This document shows, one piece after another, positions 42,759 through 51,764 of a stretch of 64,000 nucleotides of DNA. Positions within the stretch are counted from its first letter, which is position 1, and each line of letters opens with the position of its first letter. The notes beneath the pieces were generated by a model that was not told where the DNA came from, ran no database searches, and was given only the letters and a program-made list of their open reading frames with translations. Source of the DNA: Chamaelirium japonicum (lineage: Eukaryota > Streptophyta > Magnoliopsida > Liliales > Melanthiaceae); NCBI GenBank assembly GCA_947650365.1, contig CANTAL010000147.1, positions 124,001 through 188,000 on the forward strand. The letters run 5' to 3'. Position numbers and translations under genes: made by a program.

Positions 42759-43230
42759 GCGAGCTTCTGGGCGAGCTTCTGAGCGAGCTTGGGCGAACTC
42801 CTGGGCGAGCTTGGGCGAGCTCCTGAGCGAGTTAGGCGAGCTCCTAAGTGAGCATGGCGTGCTCCTAAATGAGCTTGGGCGAGCTCCTATGCCAGCTAGG
42901 CGGGCTCATGAGTGAACATGGCGAACTCCTGGACGAGCTAGGCGAGCTCCTGAGCGAGCATGGCGAGCTCCTGGACGAGCTAGGCGAGCTCCTGAGCGAG
43001 CGTTTCGAGCTCCTGGACGAGCTAAGCGAGCTCCTGAGCGAGCATGACGAGCTCCTGGACGAGCTTGGGCGATCTCCTTCGCGCTCTTTGTCTAAGCCAT
43101 TTATCGAATATGGGCGAGTATGGCGAGCTCCTGGATGAGCTTGGGCGAGCTCCTTCGCGCTCTTTGTCTAAGCCATTTATCGAATATGGACGAGTATGGC
43201 GAGCTCCTGGATGAGCTTGGGCGAGCTCCT
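42759..43230. repeat. Tandem GCGAGCTCCTG repeats inside the left LTR
   Basis: A degenerate 21-bp repeat built on GCGAGCTCCTG plus a GACGAGCTAG or AGCGAGCATG partner (so 42 bp per pair) fills this part of U3. At the right end a 76-bp unit beginning CTCCTTCGCGCTC is duplicated in tandem (43074-43149 and 43150-43225). Such arrays in U3 are commonly enhancer-like; that role is inference here. Open frames reading GELLDEL/GELLSEH across it are a by-product of the 21-bp period. Confidence 0.85.
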
Positions 43231-43364
43231 GTGGGGGACTGGAGGTGTGAGCTGTACTCAGATACAAGGTGTCCATCCCGCTCCATGTGAAGGCGAGCTC
43301 CTGACGAGGGTTCCAACTCCTGGACGGGCTATCCAAGATATGTGGTTTTTGATTACCCCCAACA

Positions 43365-43378
43365 TTACCCCCTCCTGA
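43365..43378 (-). promoter_or_regulatory. Polypurine tract
   Basis: On the minus strand the sequence immediately before the 3' LTR reads TCAGGAGGGGGTAA, with the purine run AGGAGGGGG at 43368-43376. This is the expected primer for plus-strand DNA synthesis and fixes the element's orientation together with the primer binding site at the other end. Confidence 0.85.
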
Positions 43379-43660
43379 GGGAGTGATCGAGGAAACTCGA
43401 TGCTTGCTCAGGAGTCTTAGCGAGTTCCTATCCCTCGTAATGTGCCTGATATCAATGTCTGCTGCAACAGTTCCCTGACGGGGCGGAGATAGTAGCTACG
43501 GGCGAGCTTCACCGAGAGCTTTGACTCGGCGTCTCATGGGTGAGACCTCGAGGACGATGCTGCTATGTCCAAGGAACGCAGCTATCCGCTACTGCAAGCG
43601 TCGGGCGGGCCAGGAGCACCTTCCGCGGGCGGCCTCCTTCCGGTGCGAACTAGCCACGAG

Positions 43661-43749
43661 CGTCAGCCACGAGCGATCTCCTTCCGATGCGAGCTTGTCA
43701 CATGCGGCCAGGGTCTGCGTCGGGCGAGCTGCGGGCACCTGCCGCGAGC
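43661..43749. repeat. 89-bp direct repeat, copy 1
   Basis: It starts CGTCAGCCACGAGCGATCTC and ends CCTGCCGCGAGC. A second copy, indistinguishable by eye, lies 145 bp downstream. It lies about 450-550 bp upstream of the accessory gene's TATA box, so it could hold duplicated regulatory sites; that is inference. Confidence 0.85.
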
Positions 43750-43805
43750 AAACTGCGCCGAGAGCTTTGACCGCCAGTACTTCACAAACGCTGGTGGGCC
43801 ACGTG

Positions 43806-43894
43806 CGTCAGCCACGAGCGATCTCCTTCCGATGCGAGCTTGTCACATGCGGCCAGGGTCTGCGTCGGGCGAGCTGCGGGCACCTGCCGCGAGC
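43806..43894. repeat. 89-bp direct repeat, copy 2
   Basis: This is the second copy of 43661-43749, ending about 310 bp before the TATA box at 44206. The 56 bp between the copies are unrelated to them. Confidence 0.85.
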
Positions 43895-44205
43895 GATCTT
43901 GTGACTTGGGTATCGCACCAAATCTCCAACGGTCGCTTTGTCTTAAATGTGACGCGAGACTCAATGCTGATACAGCGAATCTCATCATGAGATCCCGATC
44001 GGCGCGAGACACGTGTCTCCTCCTCATTTGTTCTTCTTCTGTCAGAAATGACAGTGTCGGCGCCTGCGCAGCTTTTTCCACGCGTGGCCCACGTGGCGCT
44101 TGACGATTGGAAGGGAACGAGCTGTCGCTTCACCTGTCGTCACGTCGCCTCGCTGAGCGCGCTCGGGCATTAACTGCGGCCCGATTCACCTTTCTTTCAT
44201 TTGCC

Positions 44206-44213
44206 TATAAATA
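44206..44213 (+). promoter_or_regulatory. TATA box of the antisense accessory gene
   Basis: A perfect TATAAATA on the plus strand, in CCTATAAATAGGGG, lies 104 bases before the accessory gene's start codon. It predicts transcription from about 44238 and a 5' untranslated region of about 70 bases. It faces opposite to the element's main transcription, so the accessory gene appears to have its own promoter. Confidence 0.8.
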
Positions 44214-44309
44214 GGGGAAGGGGGACGATTTTTTACCGCTGCGTGAAAACAGCTCTCCCTTCTCCCCTAACCTTCTCAACTCGCAGCTCGCTTGCGCCCT
44301 CTTGCTCTC

Positions 44310-47300
44310 ATGGCTTCCTCTGCTGCTGCTTCTTCTTCAGCCACTGCTGCTGCTGCTGCGATCTCCCGGGAGGAGCCTCTCAATGTCGCCCCCATCTCGG
44401 TGCGTGCTCCGGGCACCGAGAAAGAGGCTCCTCCCAAGGTGCCCGCCGTCCTCTGGTTCAACGACATCGGGGGCGTGCCGGTCCCCGAGAGTCTACGGAC
44501 AGCGGCGGGCATCCCCCAAGAGCTCGACATCCTTCCTTTCCCGAGATCGGGGAGACCGCTCTCCGGAACTGCGGTCTCCGTGGGGCAAATATGGTCAGGG
44601 CTCCGACTGCCCCTGAACCATCTAGCCAGCGAGCTCCTGGAGCTGGCGGGCTTATGCCCCGCTCAGCTCCCAGGCAACTCGTGGGGGATTCTCTACGGGC
44701 TTTCTCAAATCGAGGAAGCCCTTAACGTGAGGATCCCCCTGGCCTATCTCCTGAAGAAGTGGTCCCTCAAGCCGGGGACAATCTTCAGCGAGGTCGACTG
44801 CGGCCACTACTACCTCGCAGGCCGCCCTGGCGAGGTGCTGCCCTTCTCCGCGGTCGAGAACAAGGACCGATATTGGAAGGAGTATCCATTCGTGATCGAG
44901 GGCAACTGGCGAGGTCCCTGCGCCGGAGTCCGCTCCTTTCCCGGCAGACCGCCTCTGCCGGTCTTCAAGGAGATCGCGGAGTATCGCTCTAAGGGGAAGA
45001 AGTGTATCTCGGCAGCCCGAGAGAAATCTCTCGATGAGGCGATCCTGGAGTTCCTCGGCGGGCGGACTCCGGACAAGGTCCTGGCCCCGGACTTCTCCTT
45101 CCTCTGGAAGGATCTCCGGACGGGCACCATCATGACCCGCCAGAAGATCATGCGCAAGAAGGTGGCGGTCTCTCGCCGCACCGGGGCGACCTCCCAGGCT
45201 GCTGCCGCGCCCGCCGGTGTCGGCACTTCTTCGGCGAGGAAGGGGAAGAAGAAACGAGCTTCTCCGATCAGGCTCGCCGATGAAGACACCATCGACATGC
45301 TCCGCGAGGAGGATATTCCCTCGCCGCCGCCTCCATCCCGCGAGGTTGCCCCAGGTCAGGCGAACTCCCCCTTCGTTTCCAATCCCCTCATGCACTCCTC
45401 AGTTTCGGAACCTCCACGACGTCAAGTTGTGATGGTCGACCCCGAGGACCCGCGCGTCGAGCTCCTTCTTGGCATGGCGGAGGTGGAAACCCCAATGGCC
45501 GAGATACTGATGCGCGAGTTCCCGGGCGACCTTTCTAAACCTCTTTATGTCGCGGTAATGACCCCAGAGATGGAGGGCGCCCATATAAAGAAGAAGAAGA
45601 AGAAGGCTCCAGCAGCCCGCCCAATGGCGGAGGACGACGCCGTTCGCAAGGCTCGTGAAGCCTATGCGCGAGCCATTGAGGACAGGAAGAAAGCCGCCCT
45701 CGAGGAAGCGGGCTTGCCATCGGGCGAGGATTCCAGCGAGGAGTCCGGCTCGGAAGAAGAGGAGCCGCGGTCTCTCGAGGACGAGCCCGCTTCTACGACA
45801 GCGAGGCCTCCCCTGCCCTTCGAGGGACCGGCGCCAATGAGCCCGCTACCTTCTGCACCTGCTCCGGCCAAGACCTCGGCACCGGCCGCTCCTGCCCCTA
45901 GCATGCCCGCGCAGGAACCTGCTCCCGAGCCCTCGCCTGTGCCTGCGCTTGCGCCCGAGCTCGGACCCGTGTCCGAGCCTGCGCCCGCGCAGGAACCTGC
46001 TCCTGCGTCCAGGTTCGCGCCTGCGCCCGCGCCCGAGCCCGCGCTTGCGCCTGAGCCCGTGCCTGCGCACGAGCCCGCGCGTGCGCCCGAGCCCGCGCCC
46101 GCGTCTGAGCCCGCGCCTGCGCCCAAGCCCACGCCTGCTCCCGAGCCCGCGCTTGCTCTCGAGACTGCGCTTGCGCCTGAGTCTGCACCTGCGCCCGAGC
46201 CCGCGCCTGCTCCCGAGCCCGCGCCTGCGCCCGAGCCCGCGCCTGCTCCCGAGCCCGCGCCTGCGCCCGAGCCCTCGCTCGCGCCCGAGCCCGCGCCTGC
46301 TTCCGAGCCCGCGCCTGCGCCCGAGCCCGCACTCGCGCCTGAGTCCGCGCCCGCCACTCTTGAGGTTCCCCCTCTCCCTGAGCTGGGCAGGTTGGCCTAT
46401 TGGTCTCCGGATCTAGGGGCCATCCTGGACGACTTTCCGAGCTCCAGCTCGGAAGCCTCGGACCCGGACCTGCCGGGGCGAAGGGGAGCCGCCGCGCCTT
46501 CCCCTACCAACGAAGGAATTGCCGGCGCTCAAGAGGCCGAGCCTGCTGCTGCCTCCATCAGTGCGCCCCCTCCAGCTGCTCCCACCGAGGCGAGCCAAGC
46601 GGGCTCCTCCACTGGCGGTCCTGAGCGCGCCCCTTTCTTTATGCGGGAGATCCTGGGGCGCAATATCTTTGCCCAAGCTCCCTACGTCGATATCATTAAC
46701 CGACTGCTCGAGGTAAGGCCGCCTCCATACTCCTTTATCTCCAAACCCCCGCTTCAACTTCTAACTTAATCTGTTCGCTTTCTCCGTAGGTAGAGCGGGT
46801 CGGCCGGGCTCTTGTTGACGAGGTCGCAGAAGTCGCGGGGAACACCGTTGCTCTCTATGATGACACTCTCCATGACTCGGAGAGGAGAGTAGACGAGTAC
46901 ATTCTTCGAATCCGCCAAATGGACCAGTCAGGCGAGCTGCGGGCTGAAGTGGACCGACTGCGCCAGCAGGTCGCTTCCTCCAACGCGGAGGTCAACGAAC
47001 TGCGCCAGCGGGCTGCCACCTTCACCACCACGCTAGCCTTGGTTGAGGATGCCCGCGGCCGCGCCCTATCCGATGCGGAGGCCGCCCAGAAGGAAGTCTC
47101 CGAGCTTCAACGTCAGTTGGCGGCCTCCAGAGATGAGATCGCGTCTCTGAAGGAAACGCATCTCCAAGACCTCCACTCCCAGCAACGCCGCCTCCAGGCG
47201 CAACTCAACGAGCTTCTGCAGAAAGGCGCGATCGACGCCATCGAGAAGTACAAGGCCGAAAGGTCGAAAAAGAGGAAGCGCGGCGGCGACGATGAGGGCG

Positions 47301-47320
47301 CTGGTGCGGGCCCAGCTTAA
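44310..47320 (+). CDS. Antisense accessory protein of the Tat element (two exons, 977 aa)
   Basis: The predicted coding sequence is 44310-46712 joined to 46790-47320, 801 + 176 residues, with the intron between codons. The start is the first ATG after the TATA box (ATGGCTTCC); the frame is open a little further upstream but without ATG. Regions: Ala/Ser-rich N terminus (1-25); a globular region about 45-245 containing [18 protein letters not shown] and [13 protein letters not shown], which resembles the plant 'putative gypsy type transposon' family (PF04195) found in similar retroelement proteins; basic patches at about 308-318 (RKGKKKR) and 427-432 (six Lys); an acidic stretch at 473-495; a Pro-Ala-Glu repeat at about 505-685; and in exon 2 a heptad-rich coiled coil followed by KKRKRGG. 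Basic patches suggest a nuclear protein. Grande-type elements carry an antisense gene at this place; the function is not known. Existence as a gene is well supported; function is not. Confidence 0.82.
45846..46352 (+). repeat. Coding Pro-Ala-Glu repeat in the accessory gene
   Basis: Degenerate tandem CCTGCGCCCGAGCCCG units encode alternating PAPEPAPA. The 12-bp period, close identity between neighbouring units and extreme GC content suggest slippage expansion. The reverse strand is also open (an Ala-Gly-Ser-rich frame), which is a mirror effect and not a gene. Confidence 0.85.
46713..46789 (+). other. Intron of the accessory gene
   Basis: This 77-bp intron begins GTAAGG and ends CTCCGTAG, with a CTAAC branch-point-like motif near 46761 and a pyrimidine-rich tract before the acceptor. 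Without splicing, the frame hits a stop at 46767-46769 inside the intron. With splicing, exon 1 (exactly 801 codons) joins in frame to a 177-codon exon encoding the coiled coil. Confidence 0.82.
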
Positions 47321-47734
47321 GCTGTATCTCTGTAATTTTTTGACTTAAATGAATGAAATGAGACTTTTTTTTTGAGTCCGCTTGTTTCCATTTCTTTCTC
47401 TGTCTTGCCTTCGAGCTCGTTCTAGAAATTCGCAGCGATCTCGAGAGTGATACCCCGGGTGAGGCAGCTAATTCGATTCAACCCTTTTTATTTTTTAAAG
47501 TATATGCAAACGAAAAACTTCGGCATGCTCGTAAAAATTCAAGTCTCTGAGCCCGGAAAACGTTTAAGCAAAACAAAAAAGGATTTCAAAAAATTCCCTA
47601 CACTCAGAGACTAAAAACCATGTTTATTTTTAAATGAAACTAAATAAGTGCTAGCTGCCCCCTGCCCGGTTAATTTCTCTCGATGGTCCTGTTCAGCGGG
47701 CTCGCCCTTCGAGGGGTACGCCAACGCCAGGATG
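47321..47734. other. Convergent spacer after the accessory gene
   Basis: Noncoding sequence downstream of the accessory gene's stop and of pol's stop, so the two transcription units converge here. An AT-rich stretch with AATGAATGAAATGAG just after the stop is kept in the truncated copy at position 9, suggesting that it matters, perhaps for 3' end formation. AT-rich tracts follow at about 47480-47650. Confidence 0.7.
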
Positions 47735-48192
47735 CTCAAGGTTGCCCACTGGCTGCCTCTGAGGATCCCGGTCTTGCTTTAAGTCCGCACAACGGCGGAC
47801 TGCCCCGGGAAGCTCAAGGTCGCCCACTGGCTGCCTCTGAGGATCCCGGTCTTGCTTTAAGTCCGCACAACGGCGGACTGCCCCGGAAAGCTCAAGGTCG
47901 CCCACTGGCTGCCTCTGAGGATTCCGGTCTTGCTTTACGTCCGCACAACGGCGGACTGCCCCGGGAAGCTCAAGGTCGCCCACTGGCTGCCTCTGAGGAT
48001 CCCGGTCTTGCTTTACGTCCGCACAACGGCGGACTGCCCCGGGAAGCTCAAGGTCGCCCACTGGCTGCCTCTGAGGATCCCGGTCTTGTTTTAAGTCCGC
48101 ACAACGGCGGACTGCCCCGGGAAGCTCAAGGTCGCCCACTGGCTGCCTCTGAGGATCCCGGTCTTGCTTTAAGTCCGCACAACGACGGACTG
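47735..48192. repeat. 78-bp minisatellite, six units
   Basis: Units start at 47735, 47813, 47891, 47969, 48047 and 48125, each exactly 78 bp apart and opening CTCAAGGTCGCCCACTGGCT (GTTG in the first). Differences are one or a few bases per unit, for example GATTCCGG in unit 3 and TTTACGTCC in units 3 and 4. It lies just downstream of pol in the region known in Tat elements as a hypervariable 3' untranslated region that can seed satellite DNA. Open frames across it on both strands (about 190-208 codons) are artefacts of the 78 = 3 x 26 period. Confidence 0.92.
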
Positions 48193-48305
48193 TTTTGTAG
48201 ATTAAGCGAGTTCTTGGTGCGGCGAGCTTCCGGGTGGAATTCTTTGTGGAAAATCCCATCATTCATTCATAACCTCTTCAAAAAGAAAATTTTACAAAAA
48301 TTTCC

Positions 48306-51300
48306 TTAGGCATAGAACTTGCGAAGGTGCAAAGCATTCCAAGGCCGCTCTAACAGGTCGCCTTCAGCGGTCATCAACTGGTAAGCCCCCGAGCCCCGCG
48401 CTTCGCGTATTATGTAGGGGCCCTCCCAGTTTGCCGCGAGCTTCCCTGCATTAGGTTCCTGCGTGTTTGCGAACACCTTTCTCATCACCATGTCCCCGGC
48501 TTTGAATGCCCGATGGCGGACTCTTTTGTTGTAGGCGCGCTTCATTTCTTGTCGGTACCCAGCGAGATGTAGATTGGCGCGCTCTCGTTTTTCTTCGAGC
48601 TGGTCGAGAGAGTCGGCGAGCAGAGCGTCGTTATCGACCTCACCTGCAGCAAGCTTCCTTTCTGTTGGCAGCTCGGCTTCGATGGGCAGCACGGCTTCAC
48701 ACCCGTAAGTTAGGCTGAAAGGCGATTCATCGGTTGAGCGACGTGGAGTGGTACGATAAGCCCACAGCACGCCGTCGAGCTCCTGCTCCCACAATCCTTT
48801 CTTTCCTTCCAACCTTTTCTTGAGGTTGTCTAAGATTACTCGATTCGTAGCTTCGGCCTGCCCGTTGCTTTGAGGGTACCTCGGGGACGAGAATCTTAAA
48901 TCGACTCCATATTCAACACAAAAGCTTCTGATCAAGCGATTGTCGAACTGGCGTCCATTGTCGGTGATGAGCACTCGGGGGAGCCCAAAGCGGCAGAAGA
49001 TATTCTTCCAGAGGAAGTCCTTGACTTGTTTCTCACCAATCTTAGCTAGTGGGACCGCTTCCACCCATTTGGTGAAGTAGTCCGTAGCTACCAAGATGAA
49101 TTTCTTCTGCCGGGTAGACACAGGGAAAGGTCCCACTATATCCATTCCCCATTGCTGGAAAGGCCAGGGGCTCGCCAATGGGTGAAGTTCTTCTGCGGGC
49201 ATATGGTTCGTCGTGGCGTGCTTCTGGCATTGGATGCACCTCAGGGCGGTCTTCAAAGCGTCCTGCTCCAGAGTGGGCCACCAGTACCCTTGCCTTCGAA
49301 CTTTCGCAGCTAGAGATCGCCCACCAGTGTGGTTTCCCAGCTCGCCAGAGTGGATGCAATTCAGAACTTCTTCGGTCTCCGGGCTTTCGATGCAACGAAG
49401 GTTTGGCCCGCCAAACGACCTCCGAAAAAGGCGATCCCAGCGAATGAGATAGCGACCAGCGCATTTCTCCAATCGCCGGGCTTCCTCTTTACCTTCGGGA
49501 AGCTCGCCCTTCTGAAGGAAACGAAGAATGAGAGCGATCCACCCGCCAGGAGATACGTCGGCAGAAACTTGGTTAACTGCGAGCTCCGCCAGCTGGAGCC
49601 GAGACTGATTCTGGACTTCAATGAGAATATGGCGAGCTTCCGATGTTCCCAGCAAGGAGGCGGCGTTTGCCAAGGCATCAGCTCGCCTATTATCGGCTCG
49701 CGGAATTTGCTCGAAAGAGATCTTTTCGAACTCCGCGGCCTTGCTTTTCACCAGATCAACGTAGATCGCCATTCGTGCATCCCGGGAGGCGTACTCCCCA
49801 TTGATTTGGCAAATAATTAGCTGGGAATCACTAAAGACTTTTAAGCGTTTGGCGCCTACCTCTTGAGCGAGCTCCAGACCGGCCAGTAACGCCTCGTACT
49901 CTGCTTCATTGTTAGTAGCGGCGAAATCCAGTCGGACTGATTTCTCGAGCAGCATCTCTTGGGCGATCAGAGCGACCCCGATCCCAGCCCCCAAAGCGTT
50001 GGAGGAACCATCTACGAACAATTCCCATCCCATCGCCTCTGGATGCTCCTTGGGAGGACGCTCGCCTTGGTTGTCCAAGAACCTCGCCTTCCCAGGGTGC
50101 GCCTCAGTTGGCTCATCCTCCTGGTACTGGACTGGTTCTTCTATGGGGAAGTCCGCCAAGAAATCAGCGAGAGCCTGTCCTTTGACAGCCACTCGAGGGA
50201 CATATTCCAATCCATAGGCGGCGAGCTCGGCAGACCATCGATACAACCTGCCGGCTACCGAAGGCCTGGAGAGAGCGCTCTTCAGGGGATGCTCCGTGAT
50301 GACTTTGACGATATGCGCTGAGAAGTAGGGATGAAGCTTTCTCGCGGTAAGGACCAAGGCCAATGCGACCTTCTCGATTGGTCGATACCGGAGCTCGGCG
50401 GGAAGCATCGTATGGCTCACAAAATAGACAGGTCGCTCTACCTTTGCTTCTTCCACTACCAGGACCCCGCTTACGGCGTTCTCCGTGACTGCGAGATACA
50501 CGCCAAGCTCGGCGCCATCTTTTGGTGCCGCTAGGATCGGCGGGCTCGCAAGATAGTCTTTGATCTTCTGAAAGGCGCGCTCGCAATTTTCATCCCAGCA
50601 AATGCTTGCTCCTTTTCGCAGCAGCTCGAAAAGAGGTCGGCAATTGTCTGAGGATTTGGATATAAACCGGTTGAGCGCGGTGATTCGTCCGCTCAATCTC
50701 TGGACTTCTTGCCGGGTTCTTGGTGCGGGCATTTCGACAAGTGCTCGGATTTGCCCAGGGTCGGCCTCGATCCCCCTGTGGGTGACCAGGTACCCGAGGA
50801 ATTTCCCCGACGTCACTCCGAATGCGCACTTCACCGGGTTCAGCCTCATTCGGTACTTTCTCAGTATCTCGAAGGTTTCGCGGAGGTCGGCTACATGCCC
50901 TCCTCGCTCTCGACTTTTGACCAGAAGGTCGTCAACATAAACCTCGACATTTCTGCCGATCTGATTTTTAAACATTTGAGTGACTAACCTTTGGTAGGTC
51001 GCTCCAGCGTTCTTGAGTCCGAAGGGCATCACTTGATAGCAGTACAGCTTCTGATAGCCCGCTCCGGAGTAGAAAGCGGTCTTCTCTTGATCCTCGGGAT
51101 GGAGGGGTATTTGGTTGTACCCTGAGTATCCATCCATGAATGACAGAGCTCGGAACCCGACAGCTGCGTCGACCAGTGCGCCGATTCTCGGAAGAGGAAA
51201 TCCGTCCTTCGGGCATGCCTTGTTGAGGTCGGAGAAGTCAATGCACACCCTGACCGCTCCGCTCTTCTTAGGCACCGCCACGATATTGGAGATCCACTCG

Positions 51301-51764
51301 GGGAAGTGCGCCTCGCGGATGAAGCCGGCTCGCTCCAGCTTATCTATCTCTGCTGCCACTGCTACGGACTTTGCAGCAGGTATGTGCCGAGCTTTCTGTT
51401 TGACCGGCGGGAACTCCTTCATGGTGTGCAGACGATGACAGGCGACCTCCGGGTCAATCCCTGGCATGTCCGCGAAGCTCCAAGCAAATACGTCGCGGTA
51501 TTCCCTGAGCAAGCTGGTTATGGCTTGGACCTCGCCCTCGGTTAACGAGGTCCCAAGACTAACAATTCTTGGCCCTTCTTTGCCGCCAATATCGATCTCT
51601 TGAAGTGCTTCGGCAACCGGAAAACTACCTCTCTTGGGGGTTGTTAGGCGGCCTTCCTCCAACTTAAGATCCACACCGCTCCCACCCGAAGATGGAGTAG
51701 GGGACTTAAACGAAGAGGCCCCCAACGGGCTCCCCAGGAGCTCGCTTGTACCGGGCGGTAATTG
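48306..51764 (-). CDS. pol: pol: reverse transcriptase, dual RNase H, integrase
   Basis: This frame follows gag in phase directly after gag's UAG and has no ATG near its beginning, so it is most likely made as a gag-pol readthrough product. Numbering from a TTG at 51725 gives 1139 residues: RT about 100-320 with YVDD at 263-266; a first RNase H about 395-525 that looks degenerate (YLAV where the first catalytic Asp is expected, ITEHPL in place of the TDH motif); an archaeal-type RNase H about 567-690 with D572, E609, D633 and D683; then integrase, with zinc finger H792, H799, C830, C833 and core D862, D922, E958 (35 residues between the last two). It ends NALHLRKFYA with no chromodomain. It copies the element RNA into DNA and inserts it. 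All catalytic positions of RT, second RNase H and integrase are intact. Confidence 0.96.
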   Translation of the reverse strand, partial: QLPPGTSELLGSPLGASSFKSPTPSSGGSGVDLKLEEGRLTTPKRGSFPVAEALQEIDIGGKEGPRIVSLGTSLTEGEVQAITSLLREYRDVFAWSFADMPGIDPEVACHRLHTMKEFPPVKQKARHIPAAKSVAVAAEIDKLERAGFIREAHFPEWISNIVAVPKKSGAVRVCIDFSDLNKACPKDGFPLPRIGALVDAAVGFRALSFMDGYSGYNQIPLHPEDQEKTAFYSGAGYQKLYCYQVMPFGLKNAGATYQRLVTQMFKNQIGRNVEVYVDDLLVKSRERGGHVADLRETFEILRKYRMRLNPVKCAFGVTSGKFLGYLVTHRGIEADPGQIRALVEMPAPRTRQEVQRLSGRITALNRFISKSSDNCRPLFELLRKGASICWDENCERAFQKIKDYLASPPILAAPKDGAELGVYLAVTENAVSGVLVVEEAKVERPVYFVSHTMLPAELRYRPIEKVALALVLTARKLHPYFSAHIVKVITEHPLKSALSRPSVAGRLYRWSAELAAYGLEYVPRVAVKGQALADFLADFPIEEPVQYQEDEPTEAHPGKARFLDNQGERPPKEHPEAMGWELFVDGSSNALGAGIGVALIAQEMLLEKSVRLDFAATNNEAEYEALLAGLELAQEVGAKRLKVFSDSQLIICQINGEYASRDARMAIYVDLVKSKAAEFEKISFEQIPRADNRRADALANAASLLGTSEARHILIEVQNQSRLQLAELAVNQVSADVSPGGWIALILRFLQKGELPEGKEEARRLEKCAGRYLIRWDRLFRRSFGGPNLRCIESPETEEVLNCIHSGELGNHTGGRSLAAKVRRQGYWWPTLEQDALKTALRCIQCQKHATTNHMPAEELHPLASPWPFQQWGMDIVGPFPVSTRQKKFILVATDYFTKWVEAVPLAKIGEKQVKDFLWKNIFCRFGLPRVLITDNGRQFDNRLIRSFCVEYGVDLRFSSPRYPQSNGQAEATNRVILDNLKKRLEGKKGLWEQELDGVLWAYRTTPRRSTDESPFSLTYGCEAVLPIEAELPTERKLAAGEVDNDALLADSLDQLEEKRERANLHLAGYRQEMKRAYNKRVRHRAFKAGDMVMRKVFANTQEPNAGKLAANWEGPYIIREARGSGAYQLMTAEGDLLERPWNALHLRKFYA

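Larger units (their letters stand above)
42155..43364 (-). repeat. 3' LTR of the element (left LTR)
   Basis: This LTR is 1210 bp and starts TGTTTGGGGG and ends CCCCCAACA on the plus strand, so it has short inverted ends. Compared by eye with the right LTR at an offset of 12,201 bp, I found no difference in the stretches checked, and the predicted peptides from both copies are the same. On the minus strand the first ~1 kb (U3) contains GAGCTC-rich tandem repeats, followed by a TATA box. Confidence 0.95.
43379..44205. other. Spacer between polypurine tract and accessory-gene promoter
   Basis: About 0.83 kb with no convincing gene. In the element's own transcript it is 3' untranslated sequence; for the plus-strand accessory gene it is the upstream promoter region. 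It contains an 89-bp direct repeat (43661-43749 and 43806-43894) and several short repeats of GGGCGAGCT type. Small open frames on both strands overlap the repeat and lack any recognisable motif. Confidence 0.75.

Noticed and set aside
42598..43138. Leucine-zipper-like peptides (GELLDEL, GELLSEH) in the LTRs
   Set aside because: They arise from the 21-bp repeat in U3, occur identically in both LTRs, and run against the direction of the element's transcription with no promoter.
43521..44133. Several 87-174-codon frames in the spacer before the accessory gene
   Set aside because: They overlap one another on both strands, follow the 89-bp direct repeat and show no recognisable motif.
44292..44309. 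Upstream extension of the accessory protein
   Set aside because: The frame extends six codons before the ATG but only from a TTG; the ATG at 44310 has a good plant context and the right distance from the TATA box.
45662..46357. Ala-Gly-Ser-rich minus-strand frame of about 230 codons
   Set aside because: It is the mirror of the Pro-Ala-Glu coding repeat of the accessory gene and has no conserved content.
47693..48309. Long open frames (about 190-208 codons) on both strands over the 78-bp repeat
   Set aside because: A repeat period divisible by three keeps frames open by chance; the peptides are pure repeats and the region is the noncoding spacer of the element.
51725..51725. Separate translation start for pol at this position
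   Set aside because: The codon is TTG, not ATG, and it lies 13 in-phase codons after the gag stop; readthrough explains the arrangement better.
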